This document shows, one piece after another, positions 8,441 through 14,923 of a DNA stretch of 64,000 bases. This stretch comes from Chitinispirillaceae bacterium (GTDB lineage: Bacteria; Fibrobacterota; Chitinivibrionia; Chitinivibrionales; Chitinispirillaceae). The stretch lies in NCBI GenBank assembly GCA_016929595.1, contig JAFGIN010000122.1:1-64000 (forward strand), given 5' to 3'. A program made the position numbers and the translations under genes. How positions within the stretch are numbered: the stretch's first letter is position 1; each line of letters opens with the position of its first letter. The notes under the pieces were generated by a model that saw only the letters and a program-made list of their open reading frames with translations, had not been told where the DNA came from and searched no databases.

Positions 8441-8854
8441 ATGACAAAAAACATCCCAAAATGTTCTTTATCAAGCGGGGTAGTATTCCTTCAAGCTGTA
8501 AGCAAAGAGAAAAAAGATTTTTCACGCAGATTACGTAAAGAACCGACACCTGCTGAAAGACTGCTTTGGGAGCATGTTCGCAACAATGCAATTTCAGATG
8601 TAAAGTTCAGGCGGCAACAGGTTATTGATGGTTATGTCGTTGATTTTTTCTGTCATAATGCGAAATTAGTTATCGAAGTTGATGGGAAAATCCACAACAC
8701 AGTCAAGCAAAAAGCAAAAGATATTCAAAGAAAAAATGTATTTGAAGCCCGTGGATTGATGGAAATCCGATTCCGAAATGAAGAAGTTTTAGAAAATGTT
8801 TTGAAGGTTGTGAAAACCTTAAACCAAATCGTTGATTCGCGGATTGTTGGGTGA
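8441..8854 (+). CDS. DUF559 endonuclease-like protein
   Basis: The product has 137 residues. EPTPAERLLWEHVRNN, KFRRQQVIDGYVVDFFC, AKLVIEVDG and a final IRFRNEEVLENV follow the DUF559 pattern in order. The family is related to very-short-patch-repair and restriction-endonuclease-like folds, with the Asp of VVDFF and the Glu/Asp of IEVDG as the likely metal site. Its biological role is not established. The first 25 residues are not conserved, so the true start may lie downstream of 8441. The gene is enclosed by repeat copies B and C and has no evident link to secretion, which suggests it was carried in as a repeat-bounded cassette. Confidence 0.8.
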   Translation: MTKNIPKCSLSSGVVFLQAVSKEKKDFSRRLRKEPTPAERLLWEHVRNNAISDVKFRRQQVIDGYVVDFFCHNAKLVIEVDGKIHNTVKQKAKDIQRKNVFEARGLMEIRFRNEEVLENVLKVVKTLNQIVDSRIVG

Positions 8855-8868
8855 GCAAGGGAATCTTC

Positions 8869-9011
8869 GGAACCTCACCCCTCGATCCCCCCTCGATCCC
8901 CTCTCCTATCAGAGAGGGGAAGATAGATTTAGAAATTTTTGTAATTTCCCTTCTCTGATAGGAGAAGCGGTGCAGTGATCGTTGTCGAACTGGGGCCGGG
9001 GGATGAGGTCC
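8869..9011. repeat. Palindromic repeat family, copy C
   Basis: It begins GGAACCTCACCCCTCGATCC, has an internal tandem duplication of CCCCTCGATCC, the core CTCTCCTATCAGAGAGGGG, and the mirrored CTTCTCTGATAGGAGAAG, and ends GGGGGATGAGGTCC. It lies between the DUF559 and DUF2169 genes. Confidence 0.8.
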
Positions 9012-9033
9012 CTCTCTTTCTCTTAAAAAAACT

Positions 9034-10068
9034 ATGTTACAACTCAAAAATAACACACCTTTCAAACCCGGAATGGCACTCTTCCCTGATAAGAATGGTA
9101 TTGACACCTTTTATGCCGTAATGAAAGCAACATTTACACTGGGTTATAACAAGATCAGAATAGCAGAAGGGCAGGTTCCACCATTTCCTGCAGATAAATA
9201 CTGGGATAAACCGGGCGAATCGAGTTTACGGTATGCATCAGATATGCATCTTGGAAAGATATCAACCGATGTAGTTCTTAATGGGCAGGCCTGGGGCCCT
9301 AATGGAAAAATGGTCAGGCAAATCGATACCGCAGTAGTTGTAGCGGACCGCCAGAAAATTATACGTGTCTATGGTGACCGTTGGTTTGTGAAAGGGTTTG
9401 CAGGACTTAGCATGACTGACCCTGAGCCGTTCGAAGCAGTCCCAATTGTTTACGAACGTGCATTCGGCGGTACTCATGTAATCGATGAAGACAAAGGAAA
9501 AATCAAAGGGGAGGACCGCAATCCTATCGGTATCGGATTCAAAGGGAAACAGGGGGTATCGGAGCTCGAAAGAACACCAGCTCCTAATCTTGAAGACCCG
9601 TCGCATCCGTTTAAGGGAGTTACCAATTCCAATGTTCCTGCATGTTATGGTTTTATTGCTCCGAACTGGATGCCACGTTTACAATATGCTGGCACGTACG
9701 ATGACACCTGGAAGAAAAAACGGATGCCCTACCTTCCTGAAGATTTTGACATGCGATTTTTCAACGTCGCATCCCCGGAACTTACATTCGACCGCTACCT
9801 TGAAGGTGGAGAACCTGTTGAGCTTATCAACGTAAGTCCACATGGCCCGATTGAATTTACTTTGCCGATTTGTCGATTTAAAGTTGAAGTGCAAATTAAA
9901 GGGAAAACCGAAAAACTTGATATGAAATGCGAAACCGTTCTGTTTGAACCGGACGAAATGCGGTTCTCTATGGTATGGCGGGATTCGATTGCTTGTGATA
10001 AGAAAACACTCAATGTGGAACAGGTAACATTTGATATAGATTCATTGGAAGGAGTCGTGGCGAACTGA
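9034..10068 (+). CDS. DUF2169 family T6SS effector adaptor/chaperone
   Basis: The product has 344 residues. It opens with NNTPFKPGMALFPDKNGID and contains VPPFPADKYW, YASDMHLGKISTDVVLNGQAW, FGGT and NPIGIGF, all typical of DUF2169. Members of this family act as adaptors that join toxins or PAAR-like proteins to the VgrG spike before firing. It is followed after one base by the beta-ketoacyl-synthase homologue and then by a DUF4150 tip protein, the usual order for such modules. The ATG lies 22 bp beyond repeat copy C and has no strong Shine-Dalgarno, so its transcription or translation may depend on sequences from the repeat. Confidence 0.85.
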   Translation: MLQLKNNTPFKPGMALFPDKNGIDTFYAVMKATFTLGYNKIRIAEGQVPPFPADKYWDKPGESSLRYASDMHLGKISTDVVLNGQAWGPNGKMVRQIDTAVVVADRQKIIRVYGDRWFVKGFAGLSMTDPEPFEAVPIVYERAFGGTHVIDEDKGKIKGEDRNPIGIGFKGKQGVSELERTPAPNLEDPSHPFKGVTNSNVPACYGFIAPNWMPRLQYAGTYDDTWKKKRMPYLPEDFDMRFFNVASPELTFDRYLEGGEPVELINVSPHGPIEFTLPICRFKVEVQIKGKTEKLDMKCETVLFEPDEMRFSMVWRDSIACDKKTLNVEQVTFDIDSLEGVVAN

Positions 10069-10069
10069 C

Positions 10070-11146
10070 ATGGCAGAGCAAACAATACACATTGTCGGAA
10101 TCGGCATGATGACGCCACTGGGTGACAGCGCGAAAATGACTGCCGCCGCAGTACGGGCTGGAACAAGCGCTCTTGACACCAGCTCAATCATGAACAAACG
10201 GTTCGAGCCAATGACCATGGCACTCGTCCCTGAAGAAGCACTCCCGCCACTCAACGAAAAACTCGCTGCAACCCCGGGCTTAACAAGCAGACAGATCCGC
10301 ATGCTGCGGATATCCCGGAAACCACTTTGTGAAGCCCTCGGAACTATAGTACCAAAAGGAATATCAGTCCCATTATTCCTATCAGTCCCCGAAGCAATAC
10401 CGGAATGCCCTGCACCTATTAATAGCGATTTTTTAAACCACCTGCACACACAATGTGCAGAGCAGTTTGATCTTAAAAAAAGCTGTATTTTTAATAACGG
10501 TCGCGCATCCGGTATCGAAGCAATTGCAGAAGCATTTAATCTACTAAGTAATAACACTGAAGAATTTATTCTTGCAGGCGGATGCGATACCTATCTGGAT
10601 CTTTACCTTCTCGGAACACTGGACAGAGACAACCGCATTCTTGCCAATGGTGTCATGGATGGATTCGCACCTGGTGAAGGTGCTTCATTCCTCCTGTTAG
10701 CTTCAGAAAAAGCGATTCACAAACATAAACTTATATCTCTTGCTCAAATATACCAACCAGTCTGTTCGGAAGAGGCAGGACACCGTTACAGCAATCAACC
10801 ATACAAAGGTGACGGTCTCGCAGAAGCAATAACCAAAGCACTCGTTCCACTCGAACAGGAAAAAGTACAAACTGTATTTGCCTCTTTCAATGGAGAGAAT
10901 TTTTTTGCAAAAGAGTGGGGTGTTGCGTTTTTGCGCAACCATGACAGTTTCGAAGAAAAACTCCGCGTTGAACACCCAGCAGACTGTTACGGTGATCCCG
11001 GAGCCGCCGCAGGCCCACTTCTTGCAAGTCTTGCGGCAATTGGTATGCAGAAAAAATATGTCAAAGAGCCATGCCTTATCTTCTGTTCCTCAGAAAAAGA
11101 GAAGCGCGGAGCACTATGCATGCGATCAAGTAAAAATAACTCTTGA
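10070..11146 (+). CDS. Beta-ketoacyl-synthase-like protein lacking the catalytic Cys (T6SS-associated)
   Basis: The 358-residue product has a thiolase/ketosynthase fold: IHIVGIGMMTPLGDS at the start, an IFNNGRASGIEAI segment (140-152) where condensing enzymes carry the nucleophilic Cys in an A-C-A-S-G context, then FAPGEGASFLLL (199-210) and DCYGDPGAAAG near the end. At the nucleophile site this protein has Arg145, so it should not perform condensation. Homologues sit beside DUF2169 and DUF4150 genes in many T6SS loci, where a non-enzymatic, perhaps chaperone, role is likely. Its ATG follows the DUF2169 stop by one base, with GGAG upstream, implying translational coupling. Confidence 0.75.
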   Translation: MAEQTIHIVGIGMMTPLGDSAKMTAAAVRAGTSALDTSSIMNKRFEPMTMALVPEEALPPLNEKLAATPGLTSRQIRMLRISRKPLCEALGTIVPKGISVPLFLSVPEAIPECPAPINSDFLNHLHTQCAEQFDLKKSCIFNNGRASGIEAIAEAFNLLSNNTEEFILAGGCDTYLDLYLLGTLDRDNRILANGVMDGFAPGEGASFLLLASEKAIHKHKLISLAQIYQPVCSEEAGHRYSNQPYKGDGLAEAITKALVPLEQEKVQTVFASFNGENFFAKEWGVAFLRNHDSFEEKLRVEHPADCYGDPGAAAGPLLASLAAIGMQKKYVKEPCLIFCSSEKEKRGALCMRSSKNNS

Positions 11147-11199
11147 CTTAGCGAGTGAGCGGGAATGAGATTATTAAGGATGATTTTATTAGAAGGGTA

Positions 11200-11304
11200 G
11201 GAACCTCACCCCTCGGTCCCCTCTCCTATCAGAGAGGGGAGGATTGAAACATTTTTGAACCTCCCCTTCTCTGATAGGAGAAGGGGGCCGGGGGATGAGG
11301 TTCC
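11200..11304. repeat. Palindromic repeat family, copy D (most complete palindrome)
   Basis: The copy runs from GGAACCTCACCCCTCGGTCC to GGGGGATGAGGTTCC. Its outer arms (GGAACCTCA-CCCC and GGGG-ATGAGGTTCC) and inner arms (CTCTCCTATCAGAGAGGGGAG and CTCCCCTTCTCTGATAGGAG) are nearly perfect inverted repeats. It ends 35 bp before the DUF4150 start. Confidence 0.85.
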
Positions 11305-11338
11305 TAAGTATCAAAAAACCAAACCACACGGTATCACC

Positions 11339-11719
11339 ATGGGCCAGACAACATTCGTAAACTCCCGCGGAATCGCCCATAAGGGCAGCGGCGGCATGAG
11401 TACTGTATTCCCCGATGTCTGTAAAACGCCAACTCCCGGTGGCCCTGTCCCAATCCCCTACCCCAACCTCGGAAAAGCATCTGACACAAGTGACGGCCCG
11501 CAGAATGTCAAGACCGACAAAAAGATGCCAATGGTCAAAGGGGCAAAATACAGCATGAGCACCGGTGATGAAGCCGGCTCCGCGCAAGGGGTGGCAAGCA
11601 ATAAGATAAAAGGCGAATGCGAGTTCATGATGTATTCGTTTGATGTCAAATTTGAGGGGAAGAATGTGTGCCGGTTGGGGGATCCGTTGTTTCATAATAA
11701 GAAGAATATTTTGGGGTGA
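11339..11719 (+). CDS. DUF4150 PAAR-like T6SS spike-tip protein
   Basis: The frame is open from 11255 inside repeat copy D, but the conserved protein starts at ATG 11339 (127 residues). GGMSTVFPDVCKTPTPGGPVP and PIPYPN followed by SDTSDGPQNVK match DUF4150, the PAAR-like domain that caps VgrG and carries toxins. FEGKNVCRLGDPLFHNKKN is the typical end. The protein has no fused toxin; the toxin is the AHH nuclease 270 bp downstream. I infer that the DUF2169 protein at 9034 helps mount this tip. Confidence 0.85.
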   Translation: MGQTTFVNSRGIAHKGSGGMSTVFPDVCKTPTPGGPVPIPYPNLGKASDTSDGPQNVKTDKKMPMVKGAKYSMSTGDEAGSAQGVASNKIKGECEFMMYSFDVKFEGKNVCRLGDPLFHNKKNILG

Positions 11720-11992
11720 ATGGAAGTCGAACTAATATCGCAATGGTGTTTCTAGCAAAAATCGAGATATAACAAGAGCTATTTCAGATAATACTGATGG
11801 TAACTCTTTGGCATACCGCCCTGAGTCGAGCGAGAATCGCATTTGCAAATTAACACGTGGATCATGCGGATCAACCGCATAGCAATTTAGGAAAATCAAT
11901 AGTAATGATATTTTACTTGCTTATTATATTAAAATGAAATGAATTTGATTTATTTCACCATACCAATTAAATAATGTAAAAGGTAGTACGAT

Positions 11993-12817
11993 ATGAGTCA
12001 ATTTGGTGAGGCAACTGCTATATCAGCGATTCAAACAGATAAACATAATGATAAAACCTGTCCTTTCTGCGCTGAAGATAAACCGCAATCTAAAAAAAAT
12101 GATCTTAATAACAATGCATCCGATCTCCGCACATCATGTAAAACAGGAGATTGTCTTGGCCATCCTGAACCTATTGGAAGTGATGCATGGACTGTAGTTT
12201 ATATTCATCCTGAAACTAACAAAGATGATATATCTGAAGTCCGTAGCAATCCACACCACTGTATTCCAGGAAAAGCATCGCTTAAAGGTGATTTTGAACA
12301 TCCTATTCTAGAAGCTATTGAAAAAGCCAAAGGAACTATCACTGCAGATATTGGATATAATGTTAATAGTAAGCCTAATGGAATTTGGTTACCAACGATT
12401 ATAGAACATTTTTATGGTGGGCGTACCAATGTTGATCCTATTGCTGGTATCAAATGGGGAGAACTGACAAAAAAATACCCGAATGATCAATTTTCTATGG
12501 CTGAAGCTGCGATGTTTGAAGCAAAACGGCAGTTTCATGATGCTCATCCAGATTATAGTGAATATGTTAAAGGTCAACTTGACAAAATATTTGACAAGCT
12601 TATTCTTCGTAAACAAAAATGCCCTGAAGCTGGGCCAAAAGCAAAGCCAAATGTTCCCCCTCCCTATGCATTAGTTTCATGGCTCAATGCGTGTTCTCGT
12701 GGTATGGCACAACATTTAAGCAATGATCCAACGCGATGGCGAGACCCAATTTATACATCAAGACATGCTAAATCATTTCAGGAAAAGTTAACTAATCAAA
12801 ACAGGAGCAACGGATGA
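11993..12817 (+). CDS. AHH-type (HNH/Endo VII superfamily) nuclease toxin, T6SS cargo
   Basis: The product has 274 residues. The N-terminus has a Cys pair (TCPFC, 22-26) that could bind zinc. The catalytic region has NPHHCIPGKASL (His88-His89), then NGIWLP (129-134) and FHDAHPDYSEYV (181-192), the set that marks A-nuclease/AHH toxins of the HNH/Endo VII superfamily. Such toxins cut DNA in the target cell. The start ATG follows AAAAGGTAG. The stop overlaps the next start by 4 bp (ATGA), a common toxin-immunity arrangement. The DUF4150 tip gene upstream is the likely carrier; the 273 bp between them contain no gene I can recognise. Codons here are AT-richer than in the DUF2169 and KAS genes, which suggests separate acquisition. 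Confidence 0.8.
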   Translation: MSQFGEATAISAIQTDKHNDKTCPFCAEDKPQSKKNDLNNNASDLRTSCKTGDCLGHPEPIGSDAWTVVYIHPETNKDDISEVRSNPHHCIPGKASLKGDFEHPILEAIEKAKGTITADIGYNVNSKPNGIWLPTIIEHFYGGRTNVDPIAGIKWGELTKKYPNDQFSMAEAAMFEAKRQFHDAHPDYSEYVKGQLDKIFDKLILRKQKCPEAGPKAKPNVPPPYALVSWLNACSRGMAQHLSNDPTRWRDPIYTSRHAKSFQEKLTNQNRSNG

Positions 12818-13398
12818 GTTCGTATTCAATGTTAGAAGTTCGTGAACCGAAAAGTAGGAAACGTGCAACAATTGGTAAACTACCTGACTTAAGTAATATT
12901 AATTCTACTGGCTTTTTAAATTGGTTTTCTGGAAGTCTTATGAATATTAAAATACCAGAACCTCTTGAATTCAAACTGGAAGAAAAAGGTGGTGACTACA
13001 TTACTGATTTTTTTCCACCATCTATACCTTTAATGAGTAAAAAAATGTTACAGGCTTTAAACACTGCAGGTGTTGACAATATTGAATCATTTAAGGCGAT
13101 ACTAATAGACCGTGCAGGTAATCCAGTTCCAGAAGAATTTTTTGCTGTTAACATTATAGGTCGAATCTCTTGTGCAGATCTTGATGCTTCTGAATGCGAG
13201 GTAGATGATCCTGATGATCCAGTTGGCGTTTCTTTCGATTCTTTAGTTATTGATGAAGAACGTACTCATGGTGCTTTATTCTTTAGATTACATGAAGCAG
13301 TAAATGGGATTGTGGTACATAACTCTGTACGGAAGGCGATAGAACCTCTCCAGTTACGTGGAATCAGTTTTGTTAATCCAGAAGATTGGATTGGCTAA
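12814..13398 (+). CDS. Imm11/DUF1629-like immunity protein for the AHH toxin
   Basis: The 194-residue product is acidic and soluble. YITDFFPPSIPLMSKKMLQAL followed by FKAILIDRAG, FFAVNIIGRISCADLDAS and a closing LRGISFVNPEDWIG resembles the Imm11/DUF1629 group, in which a conserved Asp-x-x-x-S follows a beta strand. The group protects producers from their own polymorphic toxins. The 4-bp overlap with the toxin gene and the lack of a signal peptide fit a cytoplasmic antidote. Family membership is a motif-level call, while the pairing is strongly supported by gene order. Confidence 0.65.
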   Translation: MSSYSMLEVREPKSRKRATIGKLPDLSNINSTGFLNWFSGSLMNIKIPEPLEFKLEEKGGDYITDFFPPSIPLMSKKMLQALNTAGVDNIESFKAILIDRAGNPVPEEFFAVNIIGRISCADLDASECEVDDPDDPVGVSFDSLVIDEERTHGALFFRLHEAVNGIVVHNSVRKAIEPLQLRGISFVNPEDWIG

Positions 13399-13484
13399 AA
13401 CTGGAATGCTATTATACTAATAATATTTGTGTGTCAGAAAGAGAAATGATCATGTTTTTAACTCTGATAACACAAACACTTTGA

Positions 13485-13557
13485 CGCACGGGTGCCCTTA
13501 ACACTTCTGACAAGTTAAAACAAGAGATCATTATGTGCCCTGAACTTCAGTTCAGGT
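13485..13557 (+). repeat. Direct repeat with perfect palindrome, copy 1
   Basis: This 73-base unit begins CGCACGGGTGCCC and ends in an 18-base hairpin (13539-13556) with stem CCTGAACT/AGTTCAGG. A second copy lies at 13817-13889 in the same orientation. Confidence 0.75.
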
Positions 13558-13598
13558 TACTAATAACAAATGCAGCAAAAAAAAACACCACACACAAC

Positions 13599-13775
13599 CT
13601 ACCCCCTCTTCCCCTTCCGTTCACTATACGCCTTCCCTAAAAACCTATCACTCTTAGTAAACCTTGCCCGTTCATAATTCTCAACCTTAAATTTCAGTAT
13701 TGCTTTAGATTCCATAGTCTCAACCATTTCCCTGTTGAGCGTTAAGATATACTGGAATTCTCCGGGGTGGTTTTC
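13599..13775 (-). pseudogene. Possible gene tail between the two direct repeats
   Basis: The minus strand is open for nearly 60 codons ending in TAG at 13599-13601. It contains LTLNREMVETMESKAILKF and a strongly basic end. It has no start and no recognised family. It is listed because it sits exactly between the direct repeats, so it may be what was carried or trapped there. The rest of the 13399-13902 gap is the repeats themselves. Confidence 0.25.
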
Positions 13776-13816
13776 TGCCTATTTGTGAAAAAAGTTCAGG
13801 CTTTTTTCGAGGGAGT

Positions 13817-13889
13817 CGCACGGGTACCCCTAACATGTGTGACAAGAAAGGATATGATACCACTGTGTGCCCTGAACTTCAGTTCAGGT
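13817..13889 (+). repeat. Direct repeat with perfect palindrome, copy 2
   Basis: It matches copy 1 at both ends (CGCACGGGTACCCCTAACA at the start; GTGCCCTGAACTTCAGTTC in the palindrome at 13871-13888) and differs mainly in the middle. It ends 14 bp before the XRE-family gene. Confidence 0.75.
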
Positions 13890-13902
13890 CTTAATTGTTC
13901 TG

Positions 13903-14190
13903 ATGCTATGTAAAATGAGTGACCTTAAAAAATACATTGCGAATAGAAAGAAAAAAGACCCTGTTTTTGAAAAAAATTATGAATCCGGATTTAGTCACTT
14001 TAAAATAGGCGTTCTTCTGAAACAGGCACGGGAAGCATCAGGACGAACCCAGGAGGAGGTTGCTCAAATTCTTGGGACTCAAAAATCCGCCGTATCCAGA
14101 ATAGAAAACCATGCTGAAGACATACGTCTTTCAACTTTGGAAAAATTTGCGAAATCTGTAGGAAGGAAACTCGAAGTAAGGATAGTTTAA
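13903..14190 (+). CDS. XRE-family HTH regulator, HigA-like antitoxin
   Basis: The product has 95 residues, or 91 if the second ATG at 13915 is used. LLKQAREASGRTQEEVAQIL and GTQKSAVSRIENHAEDIRLS form a classic Cro/C1 helix-turn-helix at about residues 36-86, and the protein ends KLEVRIV, as HigA-type antitoxins do. A toxin gene would be expected directly upstream, but only the direct repeats are there, so this is an orphan. One base after its stop codon a BrnA fragment begins, showing that sequence has been lost or joined here. Confidence 0.8.
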   Translation: MLCKMSDLKKYIANRKKKDPVFEKNYESGFSHFKIGVLLKQAREASGRTQEEVAQILGTQKSAVSRIENHAEDIRLSTLEKFAKSVGRKLEVRIV

Positions 14191-14191
14191 C

Positions 14192-14266
14192 GTACCGTAT
14201 CAAAACTTGATTGATTTTTATCTCGCCGATTGCGCAGTTAATCACCGAAAATTGCATATGAAGTGA
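14192..14266 (+). pseudogene. 3' fragment of a brnA-type antitoxin gene
   Basis: The 25 codons read VPYQNLIDFYLADCAVNHRK then LHMK and stop. They match the last 25 residues of the intact BrnA-like gene at 49753-49968 (VPYQNLIDSYLADCAASHRK LHMK) with three changes, and the DNA is about 85% identical. Only the C-terminal third is present and no start exists, so it is a recombination scar of a second brnA. Confidence 0.8.
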
Positions 14267-14281
14267 GCTTGAATACAAACA

Positions 14282-14575
14282 TTATCTACCGATCCAGTAA
14301 TCCGGATGTCGATGCAGATGCATGGTAGCAATTATGAGCACTTCGTCAGGATCGATTCGATATAGAAGTGCGTATGGAAAACGATGAATAAGGCGGCGGC
14401 GAATTTGAACGTGGATGGTTGGCCATTTCTCAGGATCTTCAGAAATATCTTTTATAGCTTGTTCAATCTTGTTTAAAAAATCCCCTCCGAGTCCCGTTGC
14501 TTGTAACTCATAAAAACGTGCAGCATCCAACATTTCCAATTCTGCCGGAAGAAGAAAACGTACAATCTTTTTCAT
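14282..14575 (-). CDS. RelE/ParE-family toxin
   Basis: The 97-residue product has the ParE/RelE pattern: LLPAELEMLDAARFYE in the first helix, DFLNKIEQAIKDISEDPEKWP in the second, then RRRLIHRFPYALLYRID and VLIIATMHLHRHPDYW in the sheet. Members inhibit gyrase or cut mRNA at the ribosome; which applies here cannot be told. Its ATG overlaps the stop of the upstream antitoxin by 4 bp, the standard antitoxin-first operon. Intact by sequence. Confidence 0.9.
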   Translation of the reverse strand: MKKIVRFLLPAELEMLDAARFYELQATGLGGDFLNKIEQAIKDISEDPEKWPTIHVQIRRRLIHRFPYALLYRIDPDEVLIIATMHLHRHPDYWIGR

Positions 14576-14802
14576 TTAATCGCAGCTCGAGCCCCCCGAA
14601 GAACATCTTGAGCGGAGCGTGCAGGAATTTTCCCATTCCGATAATCTTTGTATCTCCGCTCTGCTTCATCAAGCCATAATTGTTCCATTTCCGATTCCTC
14701 CAGGGAATCAAGACTCGAAATAAGCCGTTCAGCAAGAACAGCACGATCTTTAGGGGCTAATTTTAGTGCATTTGCTTCGCATTGTTTTAAATTCAGTGAC
14801 AT
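14572..14802 (-). CDS. Addiction-module antitoxin (TIGR02574-type) partner of the ParE toxin
   Basis: The 76-residue product contains ALKLAPKDRAVLAERLISSLD and WLDEAERRYKDYRNGKI, then ARSAQDVLRGARAAIK, the pattern of the TIGR02574 addiction-module family. It neutralises the toxin encoded directly downstream (ATGA overlap). A Shine-Dalgarno-like AGGAAG lies upstream of the ATG. Confidence 0.85.
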   Translation of the reverse strand: MSLNLKQCEANALKLAPKDRAVLAERLISSLDSLEESEMEQLWLDEAERRYKDYRNGKIPARSAQDVLRGARAAIK

Positions 14803-14923
14803 ATAACTTCTTCCTTTTTATTCCCGACTTAAAAATAGATGTTTATAGCTGAATTTTAATCTGAAACACCTTTAAGATACAATGAATACGCCATAAAAAC
14901 ATGAAAATTAACTCAAAACTGTT

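Noticed and set aside
7414-11304. Possible CRISPR array formed by the repeats
   Set aside because: Copies are about 100-140 bp, palindromic throughout, irregularly spaced and separated by genes; no short uniform spacers exist.
11255-11338. Upstream start of the DUF4150 frame inside repeat copy D
   Set aside because: The reading comes from the repeat sequence and lacks family similarity; ATG 11339 starts the conserved protein.
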